Of a DNA stretch of 64,000 nucleotides, positions 10,872-24,325 are shown in pieces; positions within the stretch are counted from its first letter, which is position 1; each line of letters starts with the position of its first letter. The notes under the pieces were generated by a model. The model searched no databases, was not told the origin of the DNA, and saw only the letters and a list, made by a program, of their open reading frames with translations. The position numbers and the translations under genes are program-made. The DNA comes from Pomacea canaliculata (lineage: Eukaryota; Mollusca; Gastropoda; Architaenioglossa; Ampullariidae), in NCBI RefSeq assembly GCF_003073045.1, contig NC_037590.1, positions 11,923,042 through 11,987,041 on the forward strand. Direction: 5' to 3'.

Positions 10872-13800
10872 GGCCTAACGTCTTCGTATGACATCACTTG
10901 GTGCTATCTGTGAGCAAGGATGATGTCGGTAACACAAACCACACAAACAAATAAAGCTCGCAGTAACCTGGAAATTTTTCACTGACCTCACGTCGCTCTT
11001 TTTGATGGCTTCGTTGCCTCTGATGCCGCGTCCAGTGGCGTTGCCAACAGCCTGGGCCCAGTTTCAGTTTCAAGGCGGTTCTGAAAAGGAAACAAAGTCT
11101 TTTTAAACGGATTCAAATATCACAGCTGTTTTGGGGAAATCAGAGGGGTCTTATTTTTTCATTGCCGTGTCATTGCAGACTCAGAAAAGCAAAACGGTTT
11201 TATCTAGATATGAAAGCAGCAAGCACTGACCTGTCCACTAGCTTTAATCTAATTATCTCTGTATTGTCATTAATCTCGACATTGTCATAGCAATGCAGGT
11301 AATAAAGAATGAAGTCTCCATCAATACAGCTACCCGGATGTATAGCAGTACAGCACGCACACAATTAGACCAGCAAGAGAGGTCCAAAACAGTCTCCACG
11401 CTAAGACTGTTGTGTGAAAACTCATGGAAAACGAGATTTAATTATCCAGTAACAATAGTAATAATAATGCAAAAATGTGTAAAGCGCATTAACTAAATAA
11501 CAAGTATCCAGAGTATCGTGATTTTGAAAAGGAAGACGAGCAGGGAATAAGCGGACAAGGAATGTGAGAAAGGACTAACATTGTGGAGTTAGAGGAATAA
11601 TGCTTACGGAAGAGGTGCGTTTCCAGGATTCAGTTGGGCAGGTGGCGGATATGTAAAGAGAGAGTTCCATTGTTTCGCTGCACAATAACTAAAAATCCTG
11701 TGATCATATGTTGTTCTGGTGACAGGCAGAGTAAGGAGACGATTCTGACGAGGAACGGAGTTGTCTAGCTGGTATGTAAAGGAAGTTCAAAGAAATAATC
11801 AGGGCAGGTGTAACTGGGGAGAGAGATGAGTGGAGCATTGTAATGTTGCATCTACTCGTTGGTCGCACAATAGTCTGTCCCCACCCGGATCACTTTCTCT
11901 ATAGAGGCACCGAAACCGTGCAGTTGATCAAATCCGGGTATCAGCCGGAACTGCTTGCCTCAGATTCTGTTGCGTCCACATAAAGTAAAAACATACAAAG
12001 ACAACCCTGTGTTCACAGCGGGATGACGATTATGTTCCGTTAAGTGTCACGAAAGGTGCAGTCAGTTGATTCCACGAACAAGACACTAGACCAAAGGCGC
12101 GTGTTTTCACAGGACACAAAGTTGATGGCACAATCTTTCAGAACCCAAGGAGGTCATTTTCTCGCCCACCCTCCAACCTTTTTCATTCTTAGTGTGAATT
12201 TTTATCCGACATGACCTACTTGCTCACATGGAGAGAGGAAACAGAATAAGTGCACTTCTAAGGTTTTTTTTTAAATGTTATAGTCGCTGTTGTCAAATGA
12301 TTATTCTTTATTCTTCACTCGAAATAGTGCCAGACAACTTTTTAAAAAGTAAGTTAATATGAAGTAATAAACCTACAAATTTCTTCAGAGACTTGAACTC
12401 TCAACTGGTAGCAAGTGGAAAGTAAAGCTAACTTCAGATCCCTCGAGTCGGAACATATCCTCGAGTGGCTCGTGTAACCTCCTACGTACAGGAGCCTGCT
12501 GATGAGACAGTTCACTTCAAGGATGTCTCTAGAGTTTGGTCTTCGATCTACGTCAAAGCTAGTTGACAGCTAGTACAAAAAGCATCTCAATGGCACAGCC
12601 GAGGGTGGGGTACGTGGTGGGTGGAAACTGAGTTAGCGCACGTGCGTGTGTTTGCGTGTGTTTGCGTGTGAACGAATACACTTGTCATCGCTAGTGAGGA
12701 CATTCTTGAGATTCGAGTAACAAGTTATACTGGGATGGGTTAGGTCGCTATGGCAACCCATCCAAGCAGGTACTTTTAACGGAAGTTCTGTTGGTGGTTT
12801 TCAGACGACTTTCAGGCGGGCTTCCCTAATATTCTAAGTTCAGAGCGGCGTGATGAAAAGGAAGTCGCCTGCATCACAGTTTATAAAGTTACTGTACTAC
12901 ACACTAAATACATGACAACAGAGATCGAGAAGCCATGCAACTAAAGGAAATCCCTGCCCCTGTCGCACGATTAATTTCCGACAAGGAGTCCTCGCCGTTT
13001 TGTCAGGAAACCTCAAGTAAATGCAGTTTGTCGTGTCATACGGCAAAAGTCTTAGTCACGATGGTTTCGATGAGCTGGCAGGTTTCTGTATCCCACTGTG
13101 GTATGTGCAGTCACACCACCTTTCTACGTGCTTTTAGCATTATAAATAGTTTTCATTTTTATACAATCTTTCATCTTTATATATGCTGTCTATACAATGG
13201 TTTATAATTTGTATTTTAATGAGAAATTTGTGCCTTCAATTCTGTTAATATACAAAAAATCATTATTCACAAAATTGTTTTAATTCATTTAAAATACAAC
13301 TTTGATCCGACTTTTAAAAATTGAAGTGATTTATAATTCTCATGGAACACTTTTCTAGTGATTTACTATCATTCTCTACATGAGAAAGTTTCAAATCGCT
13401 GGTCCATGTAACTGACACTAACAAGTTTCTGATCTAACAAAGGTTTCGACAAAGTTTGAACCTTCCTAGAAGTCATGAAATTGTTTGTTGTAGTAGGGTT
13501 CTTAAGTGACTTACTTCTCACGACCGTCTGCTTCAAAATAGTCTCATGCCAAGCTGTCAAACCAACACAAGGTCTAGTTGAAAGTATTCAGATTCAGGGC
13601 CCAAGGCCTTTGCCTACCCGCCATGTCGCGAGCTTGTTACAAGGAGGACGCAACACGCTGATCACAGATCTAGCTTTCTCTCAAAATTAACAACCGATGG
13701 TTTCTTTTCAAGTCCTGCTAAAATTACACTTTGTGTTTCCAGGTCTGACATCTCTATAATTTGCAAAAATCCTGGAGTAGGGATAGGGTTGAGGCTTATA

Positions 13801-15457
13801 GTAGACAGTAGTCCGCAAACAAACACCCGCATCTCCCTCAGTGCACGAAAATATGGCGCGCAGTCACGTGGGGGGAAACTTAATGTGCTTGATGTCTGGA
13901 CCCCAGATGTGGTGTATGAACTAGCTAGGTGGAAATAGTAGATACCGTAACTTCGCAAAGCCAGCAGATTATCGTTTGAATGTTCCTGATACACAAAGTT
14001 TAACTTTCAAACTACGCACTCACCTGCCTGTGGACGGACGACTCGTGGTCCCAGACACCGAGAGTTGTCTCGTAAAGGGAGACAACGCGAGTCTCGTAGA
14101 TGACAGTAATGCAGCTTTAACACATTCGGTGATAATGTAAACCCCCGAGTGACTAGTCGCAGCCTCCGCCACAAGCATCACAGAAAAGGAACTGGGTCTT
14201 TCATAATTAATTAATGCAACCAAAAGGTTCAAAAAGTATCAGAAAGTGCGGATGTAACGAATAATGATAATCTAAAAGAATATTGTCAAAATAAACAAAG
14301 CCTGTTAGTAAGCAGACAATAGTTATTTTCAACCCCATGCAAATCGTGACGGAACAAGCAATCAGTGGCCTATTCATATGGTAGGTGGGTGTGTATCCCA
14401 AATTTCCTTGTAAGAACTGTTACAAAAATATTTTCAAAAAGAACAGAGATATATATCAATGGTGTCCCACTTGTGACATCTATGAAAATGTACTTGAAGG
14501 CCGCTCTCAACCCAAAATATGGACAAAAGTTTGAACAAGGTTGACAGACTCTTTACCTGAAGATTAAAAAAAAACTTGGTCAGACATTCGTCCCTATTTT
14601 TTAGTTAATAACTGCCTGCAAACGATCGTAAGAAAATATCCGTTCCCTGGAAAATATAAAATAACGCGAGTACTATAATAACAACCGCAAGGGTTTTTAC
14701 TCGTTCTTTTTACTTTCTGCTGAGTACAGGGAATCTAGTGCTTAAGTCGAAATAATCATTGTGACCAATCGGTTCTGACAACACACTAGGAACAGACAGT
14801 CACGGAAATATATTATCAATCCCATGATCCGGGACAGTTTATGACTTTCGGCAGTCCTGGCACCCCTCACCACCCACAATGGTTTTTGCTTGTTTGTTGT
14901 CTAATGAAGCAATCTTTATTTTTGTTGGCGAAAGAATCCTCTGCAGAAACACTAGAAAATGCCTCCCTACTGTAAACCGATGTGTGTCCATGTGATGTTC
15001 AGGAGGTACGCAGGCAGTAAATGTCTTAGAGAATGCTCCTACACTCTTAACCTGGAAACTTCTCTGAAAAAACAAAACAGAAAAAAATAGGATGAAATGA
15101 AGGTGAAAATAAATCTCACGACATAAATTACTTACGCTCTCACTGTTTTCACTAAACATCACCTTATCTATTCGTTTTCTGAGATCACATGTCAGTCAGT
15201 TGAAACTAAGTGATCGTCGTTCAGTAGCTATGTTTTTGTTTGGGCTTTTTTTTCATTGTATTGTGTTTGATTTTTCACATCATTTTTTTTTCTAATTATT
15301 ATCTCCACTGCCAGAAGTTATTATGTTTTATATATATACCTGCATGTATGGCCGTAGGTCTTGCGAGTTGGTCAGAAGCCAACATCTACTGTGGTGTTAC
15401 TGTCAGTCTCCAGAGGCGTACACACCTGCACTTGCACATGCAGACTCTCTTCCTCTC

Positions 15458-15515
15458 TCTCACACACACACACACGCACGCCATGCACACACACACACAT
15501 AAGCTCTCACACACA
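15458..15515. repeat. TC/AC compound microsatellite
   Basis: CTCTCT followed by two interrupted AC runs. It lies in otherwise featureless intergenic DNA. Confidence 0.8.
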
Positions 15516-17799
15516 GATGTGTACAGATTAACAAACACAGATGTCTGCACACCTTATGTAAGCCACTAACGCAAAGAAGTCACACAAATCGTCTTTTTCG
15601 GACACAAAGGACAACCAACAAAAAAATAATAAATAATGGTTTCTTCACATGCCCATTGTGTGTTTGGATGTAAATCTGTACAAAACGGAAAAATTCGGCT
15701 CAAGGTTTTTATTTCCTACAACGACGCTGGGCTTGAGTGGTATCCGCTTGACAATCCTGTAGACATTATCTGTTTTTTATCTATTATCTGCTGTGACTAG
15801 ACTCCTACATCGCTAGAGATGACATAAGGCGCTCGGGCCCTATACTCGGACTCTAGTGTCATTACGTGCTGGAAGGAGCGAGGCGAGACGGACGCGAGTG
15901 CAGTGAAGCACGCAGCACGTAAACTGATTCGGCCCATCCCTCCGTCTTCCCACCTTGTTGACTGGGGTGTACAATTAAATGTTTGCATCATCTCTACCAG
16001 CCCCTTGTTTACCGAGCATAGTTTGCTGTGAAATATACAGTAGACTAGCTTGCCACGATGGGGACTCCCCTCTGTCACAAAGACGACTGTAAAACATGTG
16101 CGTTCTTCTAAAATTACAACGAGCAGGAACAAAAAGAAATAAAACTCCAGAACACTTGTGAATAATTCCTTTGTGTTTTTTGAAGAGAAGGAGCTATTAC
16201 GACAGAAACTATTGTAACCAGGTATACCTGTGTGGTTGTGTCGGTCTGCTTCTGCTTCCTGCGTGATGTGATTTTGTGTTGTAAGTGATGGGCGTAGATG
16301 TGCGCATGTTTGTGTACATATGTACAAAATGCCTGTCTGCATACGTGTTCGTTCTGATGAATCAGCTGCAGACATTTCGTCATGCAACAGCTTCCTGCGT
16401 AGTTAGAGACAGACGAGGCGCACAAGTGCGTTTATTACGTTGCGATGCGCTAAAAGGGGACCTTTGAACCCTAACTCTACTTATCTCTTATAAATTTTTG
16501 TTGCATCTCCTTCCCGCCATGTACGAACACATAAACACACACAGATACAGATGTGCACCTCCGCACACATGAGTTTCATTTGCTCGCACTCTTGCTTACT
16601 CATCGGGGTCCTCTTGTCACAGCTATTATCGAGTGAGCCATCAATCTAAGAAATAAAAGCTGTCAATAAACATTTGGAGAAGATGCACAGATGCTTATTG
16701 GAAATGTAAGCTTGAATTAAGATTGGAAAAAAAAACCCAGTCGACTGCAGTACGACACAAGGAGACCGTGAACAGTCATCTGCAACGATCTGCTTTACTG
16801 TCTGGCTGCCTATTCCTGTCGCTATGACAGAACCACCCAACCTTTTCCTGTTTGCCAACCTATTTTCTGCCTGTTTGTCCGAACTGCCGAGTCGTCTGAC
16901 CGAAACACTTACATTCATTCACGTACAACATACTGTTATCAAGGGTGTAAAAGTCCTCAAACCAGAACCATTTAAATAAAATATCAGCTGATACAGACTT
17001 ACAGGCACACCATTCGTGAGTAGTGTTTACTTTGACTCAAAACATTTTGAAAGAGTGCATGACAGTTCGAAACACCGTACGAAACTCGAGTGTCCTTTTA
17101 GCACTCAAGTTTCGGCCACAGAAAGAGAAAAATATATAATCAAAAGCTTTCAAATTATTTTCTAATTGTCAGATGTGTTTGCTTTCAGAAAGCCCGACTC
17201 ATATTTAACATGAAAAGTATCTAAAGCACTTAACGACGATATGTACAGACTTTTAAATGAAGCCAAGTACAACCATAAACATCTTGCTTGCTGTCCAGTC
17301 ATCTTTCTCGTGATTTCTTTGAAGACAGATTGACAGGTTGATGCTGCTTGTGACAACAGCACCCAACAGTGCATGTAGAATGTGTTCTGTGTATATATAT
17401 ATTCTATTATATTCTTTCTATAGTCTGAAAAGTTTTTGTCAGAGTTTAAATCACATAATTCACTGGCACATGCCCCAGAAAGTAAGGATTTGTACTACGC
17501 AGTGAAAATTAATCATAAAAACCGAACAAATGGAAGGTTCTAAGTGCTGTAAGAGGAGGTCACCTACTCATTCTGATGTCAACAACACTTCATTCCTAAA
17601 AGGAACTTGACCCTGGAGTCGGTCGGAATATGTAGTGAACTATCTTCGTCGCACAGAATATAGGGCGAGTCGCCGTTATCGCCATGCTGCTGTGAGCGTC
17701 ACGCTGCGGGCAACATAAACTCACCATAAACTAAGCTCAGCAAGAACAGACACGCGTGGTATCCATAGAAATAAAGATTAGAAGAAAGACACTTCACAA

Positions 17800-17872
17800 G
17801 GGGATGTAGCTCAAATGGTAGAGCGCTCGCTTAGCATGCGAGAGGTACGGGGATCGATACCCCGCATCTCCA
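17800..17872 (+). tRNA. tRNA-Ala (anticodon AGC)
   Basis: A 73-base cloverleaf without intron. The acceptor stem GGGGATG pairs with CATCTCC (one G-U pair) and the discriminator base is A. The D-arm is TAGCTCAAATGGTAGAGC, the anticodon loop TTAGCAT carries AGC, and the T-arm is CGGGGATCGATACCCCG. Internal A and B box promoter elements are intact, and a TTTTT polymerase III terminator follows at about 17881. The body is identical to the copies at 52342 and 54680. Confidence 0.97.
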
Positions 17873-18785
17873 CAGAAGTATTTTTACCCTTGAACTTAGG
17901 GAGCAAAAAACTTATGTTGTTATATTATTATTTTATTATTTTTTTTTTTACATATTACGCTCTCTTAGCTTGTATTTTTATTTTTTTAAGAACCTGGTTC
18001 GAAGGACCTATCCCTCTCATGTGGGTCGTTTTGTGGTACCGTGTTTTGTCTTTTAAAACCAGCTTTCAAGAGCCTGAAATCCGACCTGTTGTTGCCAGAA
18101 AGAATGGGCTTATCGACTGTCAACACTTGGATATTTTCATGTGTTGCTGCACAATATGTCCATATCGTGTGGCCTTGGGCTCCCTCCTTCCTTCTTCCTA
18201 CAGATGCTTTTCTTATCTTTAATTTTTTTTCTTACTTTCCTATCTTTATCATCAGTTAGGTCATTTACGCACACATGTTTTTGAGCATACATACATAGTA
18301 TTTTTATTTATACACTCCACTGTTCTTTGAACTCTCACCCATTTCACTTTTTTTTTATTTGTCCTGAGCTCCACCATGCACTGACTTCAGGCACATTTCT
18401 CGGATGATAATATTAAAACTTACAGACCTAACAAACCTTTAAGTGTTGGAGTAAGTCAGCTGACTCAGGCCGCTCCCTAGACGCATCGAGGAAGATTAAC
18501 TACTTAAGAAGATGATAGACTGACTACCTGCACCGATGCTCTCCTGATCGAATTTCTCGCCCCCATTACTACCCTCACCCATCCCCATGTCGCCATGACT
18601 GAGTGCAACCCTCGGGGCGAGTGCTCGACGTTCTGCCCCTCTACCCTCCACACGTAACAGTGAGTCAGCAGGTCACCACGTGACGTAGGTGTGTGAAGTC
18701 GTGTAACACTCTAACATACTGATTGTGATGTCTCGGCCTTATCCTCCCTCTCATCTTCCTCCTCCTTCTCCTCTTTTTCGTTGTC

Positions 18786-18855
18786 GCATCATCATCAACA
18801 TCATCGTCGTCGTCGTCGTCGTCGTCGTCCTTCCCCTTCTTATTATTATTATTTA
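18786..18855. repeat. Compound CAT / TCG / ATT trinucleotide repeat
   Basis: CAT units are followed by an unbroken TCG run (about 18804-18829) and then ATT units (about 18838-18855). Read on the minus strand this gives a poly-aspartate frame, which is an artefact of the repeat. Confidence 0.9.
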
Positions 18856-21052
18856 CAGTAAGCAAGTTCGGTTAATGCTGAATTTCTCAAGTTTATTTGG
18901 AACCTATAACATGTCCGTAAGTACGGATGCGTGGGCTGCAGCGTGTCATGTCTCCTAGTGTTGGAACAGGCAAAAAAAATGCTTCTAGTCTTAGTCAGAT
19001 GCCAAACATAACAAACAAATAAATAAGAACAATCATAAATAGCTGCCGCCCCTTTAAAAAAATGATGCTGAGGAGGCAAGAATCTGAGCCTCGTTTACTG
19101 TCAGCATGGAGTTTGCTCCTTCCCCCAAAACTGAGCTTCTTCCTACATCGCCGTCGGGTGGGGGTGGGATGGAAATCAGTTAGTACTTTGTTTCTATCAA
19201 CAAAAGTCTGTCTTTCGAACTCCTCTCTCTCGTGGGTTCGGATCTCGCTTCAAGCACACGCTATTTCTCAATGGATGTGGTCTCAATGTACGAACACGGA
19301 GACCACACTCACACTCTCCCCTCTCCACCCCACCACGTGTGTAGTCGCCGTCATCCATCAGCCTGCTGGTGTACACCAAGGTGGCGCGACTAGATACACT
19401 AAGATAGGCTGGCGGGCCGCGTTACAGACATCGGTCTGGGAGATAACTCACTGCCGGGACAAAAGAGTTCTGATAAGACAGTTCCAGACTGACTGGCACA
19501 GCTTCTTCTGGCAGCACGTGTCGGCGGGAACTGACCCAACAGGCCTCCGGTCCCTCAGGCCGTTTTCTTCAGTATCCCACGTGCATTTCTCATTTCATTA
19601 AAGCCACGAGACGAAAATGAAGAATTAAGCATTTTCATAATCATTAAAAATTTTCTATCAAATCAATCGAATGACTTTTGACCATTAAAGCGCGGAACTG
19701 AAGTATGTCAGGTTCTCTTGACATAATCAATTAATTAAACAGGTCGGCGGGAAGAACGCCAGTTTCGTCAGCCACCACCCCTCCCCCCGCTTTCTACCCA
19801 CCCACCTCCCACCTCGCCAAGGAGGTGAAGTGATAGATGGGAGGGGGGCACTGTGGGTTCCTCCCTACTATGGGTGGGGGCGCTGGAATCGGGTGTGACT
19901 GGCTGGGCGCTAACACTCATCCAATGCTCGCCACACCTTTGCCACCCCACCCCCCCCACCACCACCACCACCCAAGCGTTCAACACGTGGTCAAAGTTCA
20001 CGACCCTCCGAGAGGGTCACGCCCTTTTCAACAAGTCATGGTCGTCAGCCCTAGGCTGTTGTAAAATGCTTTTCACCCGGCGAACCTCGCCTCCCTAGCG
20101 GGTTTATCGGGGTACCGCTGTTAGTAGTCTAGTCTACACACGGGTAGGTGGATATTCGAGACACGACAGGCTTCTGGATTTTCAGGCAGGTGTTCAAGAC
20201 AGGTTGCACTGTAGCATGAGCAAGTGTTCGCGCAGATATTTGTATGTACTGTATATACCTTTGGTGGATACAATTTTTGTTGGGGAGGGGAGATCGTTTT
20301 GTGTGTGTTTGTGGTAGAGTTGCAGACTTCACAGAATCTTCGTTGTTATTGACTATCGCTGTAGTTGTCAGTGGTTGCTGGTAACCAAGGTAATGCGCAG
20401 GATCGACGAATCCTCAAATCCGTAAACTCGAGTTGTAAAAACTATCTTGTCAAGATGATTCTGATCCATTTCCCATAAATGACTAGATTCTGGGAATCTG
20501 ACATTATCTCAGCCCTGATTTCGATATCTTCAGGTCGTGAGTAAGGGAAAAAGAAAATTCATAGTGATCTGTTGTCCATAGAGAGAAAGGAGGTAAATGA
20601 ACAGTTTCTGTAAATCCCCATGTTTACATTTCCATCAAACTTTGTCCATAAAACATTCAAATACTGAAATTATTTTTCAAGCTCTGAAATTAAATCCTTT
20701 GAGAAAAGCTCCACAGCAACACAACTTATAAAACGGAAGTGTCGAATCCTCCAGACCTCACAGTTTTCACAGACAAGACTGGGATAAGTTGGCAGTTTCT
20801 GAAAAATCCCATAAAGTCATGGATGACTGCAGCTTTCCCATCTCGCTAATCTACCCTGCATGATAAGCAGGGATCGGTATACACAACCCTACTCTTCCTA
20901 CTCTTCTGGCAACCATTTCTCTCACCACCATCATCCCCCAACATCATAACTGGCCTGCTGTGTCTAATCGTGAACTTTTGGCCTTTTGCGCGTGCAAGTA
21001 TTAAACGATAAATATTTCACATCAACGTATCCTTCGCGTTTTCCTTTTCTCA

Positions 21053-21215
21053 TTCTCTCTTTCTCTCTCTCTCTCTCTCTCATATAGATATGTCTATCGT
21101 AGCAGGGTACTGTAGTTGTAACACACACATAAAAGCGCGTTCTCTCTCTCTCTCTCGTACACATAAGTATACATATACTATCTTAGCAGGACGCTGTAGC
21201 TGTACTGTAACATAA
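21053..21215 (+). repeat. TC microsatellite with a duplicated flank
   Basis: A TC run (21053-21082) is followed by ATATGTCTATCGTAGCAGGG and TACTGTAGTTGTAACA. A second TC run (about 21141-21157) is followed by ATATACTATCTTAGCAGGAC and GCTGTAGCTGTACTGTAACA. The whole module of about 90 bases appears duplicated in tandem. Confidence 0.6.
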
Positions 21216-22820
21216 CTCGGCGCCGTGAGCATTGTATACCTTAACAACTCTACCTCTATACTCTCCTGCCTTTTGAATGCATGTACATCATCTGCCATTT
21301 GGGCGGCGCGGCGACCTTTCTGCACAATCTAATTATTGATACACAGTGCAAAACAACAATTGCAGATTAGGTCGGCACAGAACCCAAACAAACGACCAGA
21401 AAATTCTGATTTATCGTAAATATAGAGCACTCCTGGCATCTCAACCAAGTAATTAAGCGACATTTGCACGAGTCTCTCTCGCACACCATTACTTCTCTCT
21501 CACCAAACACACTGACATACACACACCCGACAGAGAGAGAGAGAGCTGGGGACAAAATGGGGGTTTCACACCAACACTGGTTGTGGCAGTGGTTGGTGGT
21601 TGGTGGTGGGAATGGTAAATGAACAGAAAGGCAGAGAATAATTAGGACTGCTTGATTCATTAAGATAGCAGAGGCACATGGTAATTTACCAAGAACTCGG
21701 TAGACATGTCTGGCAACCACAACGACATTTCAGTTTAGTTTCAACCCCTGCGACAGCCGCCACAAGTTGACAAATATCGCGAAGGCTCAGTCTGCAGACC
21801 TTGGTGGTCATTTGTCAGGACTGACTTTGAATTCAAATGACTTATCAACTGATCGACTGATTGGATACATGGCAGCCATTTCAACCTCCAGAATGTGTAC
21901 TTTAGATGTGTATACAAATACCTGGATTTTTTTTTATATTTTTTTTTACAATGAAAGAGACTTTTATTATGATTTGATACTGAAGAGGTAATAGATAACT
22001 TATCTACATTTCTAACATTTAAGACTATATTTTTTACAATCATTACAGCATTTGAAGGCCATTTGCAAATATGTAATCGACATCATAATATTCTGAAGGG
22101 GGAAATAATACTTTTATTAGAACGAAACAATTAAAAGTGAAAAAAATCACAAGAGCAGACAATCATTCCTTGCCGCTCAAGCTTCATTGATTACCTTTCT
22201 CTAGATCTCTAGTATATACATATTAAAAGAGGAAGTGAAAATAACATATTCATATTTCTAGGCTGTCATACTGCTATCTCCCTTTCCATACATAAACATG
22301 CCTTCGGGGTCTGTTTTGCCACTTGAGTGCTTGGGAAGGAGACTACCGGACACTCGTGCAATGCATGCCGAGTTCGAATCTGTCGGTGAAGATGATTTCG
22401 TCCTCCGGTGACTCCAAACGGCTGTTGTAACAGCCATGGTCATGAGGGGGATGAGGGAGGAGAGGGCAGCAGCAATACAATGCAGGCCTGTCGATGATGA
22501 TGTCACCCGAGGAATGTCGGCGGTTGTCGCAAACTGTGGTGGGAACAGGGCAGACGACGCCAGACCGGTGTCGCAGTTGTATGACACCACAGATGTTGAG
22601 AATGGAGAATGATATGACACCTCCCCCCCCCCCGGTTATACCGAGATCCATTTACGACTTTATTCAAGTGTTTTTTTCTTCCATACATCTTGACAGCTTT
22701 GTGTGCCCCTCTCTGCCTGACATCTATTGCTTCTTGTCACAGTGTTATGTAGACACTTTGAAGACTGTACAGTATCAACCCTGGGAGGGAGGGGAAGGTA
22801 GGGGAAGGTAGGGTGGGTGA

Positions 22821-22940
22821 CTGTTTTAACAAACATGGCTGAGGGAGGGGAGGTAATTAAACTGTGGTTTAACAAACATGACGCAGGGAGGGGAGGTAAT
22901 TAGACTCTGTTAGAACAAACATGGCGAGTGAGACATGGAG
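22821..22940 (+). repeat. 43-base minisatellite, about 2.5 copies
   Basis: AACAAACATG recurs at about 22828, 22871 and 22913, with the G-rich spacer GGGAGGGGAGGTAATTA between copies. A G-rich GGGGAAGGTA duplication precedes it. Confidence 0.75.
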
Positions 22941-23305
22941 GAGACCAGTCACTGAGTTCCCCGGTCGTCTTCTGTTTTCGTGTACCAGGTGGCCGTGGCT
23001 TTCACGCATGTCAAGAAGATGGTGAGACGTGTCGAGGTCCAAATCGGTCAGACTCCCTCTTTTGCTCTCTTTCTCTCTCTCTCTCACACACATCATCTTT
23101 CTCGTAGTCATCATCATATTAGAACAAGAGCACTTAACAGATGAATTATGACAGCAATAACAGATTTTATTTTCCTCCTCTTGTAGATTATTATATTTTT
23201 ATGTTGCTCTTTCTTTGACATTCAGTGGTCCTCGAAGCTCTGTGGTCCAGTCATTTCTTTGTGCGTACACGGGACTTTGTTGGTCTTTGTTTGTCTTTTC
23301 TTTTT

Positions 23306-23322
23306 TCTTCTTCTTCTTCTTC
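23306..23322. repeat. CTT microsatellite
   Basis: Five to six tandem TTC units within a pyrimidine-rich stretch. Confidence 0.8.
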
Positions 23323-24039
23323 ATAAAGCAGCCTCTATCGGCCTCTTAAATAAAATGAAACTTTATGCTTTCAAACGATATGAGCGATCAGGGGTCAATC
23401 CCATCCACGGTGTTTACTTGATGTGAGTAGCTTCCCTCCTCTCTACTTGTCGCTTCGCAGGTGCGCGAATACACACTGGCACACACAGAGGTAAACATGG
23501 GTATCTGTCCAACATTCTTTCACTCAGTGACCTGTACACGCCGGCCCATGAGTGCCCACTGATCCAATCTCTAAGCTCTCTGTACATAGCAACAGCCCCT
23601 TGGGGAAAGATTCGGTGAGCCTGATTTAGCGCGACCTTCGTGTGTTTGCCCACAGTGACGTCACTTGAGTATGAGGTCAGTCTCAGCTGGCTGTTGACGG
23701 TGCACTGGTCTGACACGAGTCGCCACAGTCCTGACCCTGGCCTCGAACCCAGGGGTAAAAACTGATGTCACAAACAATAATACTTGTACTAGAATCCCTG
23801 CACTACCACAAGTATGGGGCCAAAGGGGAATTTTCTGTCTATAGCTCTACACTGCATTTTATACCTATATGATGCATTCTATATTTATAGAAATATAACG
23901 TTGTAATGGTCGACTCTCCGTAACTATCTTGCCATAACTAATACACAGAAAAATGTAAGGCCATGTTTCCAGGGCACTGATTATTTGATCTTTGACCTTC
24001 TTGCCCCATTATAAATGAGCCAACCTTGTTAGGTATACA

Positions 24040-24325
24040 TTTCAACTCTGTAGCTACAGAATTTATTCTATAAGTATAGAAGTATAGTATAGCTAGAATG
24101 TATTCTGTAGCTACAGAATGGAATTGTATATATATAAAATAAATTAGATAGCAACTTCTGAGTATAATATAAATGAAGTACTTTGGTTTTTATCGAGTTT
24201 TTCTCTCTCTCTAGCTATAGAATGTAATATATATTATAGAATTGAATTGTATAAATACAGAATGTATAATATACGTATAGAAAGAATTGTACAGCTATAG
24301 AATGAATGCATTGTATAGCTAGAGA
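24040..24325. repeat. AT-rich tract of diverged palindromic units
   Basis: Short units such as CTGTAGCTACAGAAT, GCTATAGAATG and GAATTGTATA recur many times in both orientations. The segment 24102-24119 is a perfect 18-base palindrome (ATTCTGTAGCTACAGAAT). It looks like an expanded cryptic satellite and has no coding frame. Confidence 0.6.

Larger units (their letters stand above)
5961..17799. other. Gene-free stretch upstream of innexin B
   Basis: No exon could be recognised. It holds the hAT-like fragment at 6471, the tandem duplication at 7784, the LINE fragment at 9613, the dispersed repeat at 10321 and microsatellites. The first exon of innexin B is probably here or farther right. A minus-strand AT|GTAAGT site ending at 16913 is one candidate among several. 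Confidence 0.4.

Noticed and set aside
15797-16387. 196-residue open frame on the minus strand
   Set aside because: No recognisable motif, and composition typical of chance frames in this sequence.
18665-18865. Poly-aspartate open frame on the minus strand
   Set aside because: Produced entirely by the TCG trinucleotide repeat.
19062-19601. 179-residue open frame on the plus strand
   Set aside because: Low-complexity, serine-rich random-looking protein with no recognisable domain and no paired splice sites.
22360-22390. GAGTTCGAATCTGTC and the similar GGGTTCGAGGCC (minus, near 23745) as tRNA or SINE B boxes
   Set aside because: Single B-box-like matches without an A box or cloverleaf are expected by chance in 64 kb.
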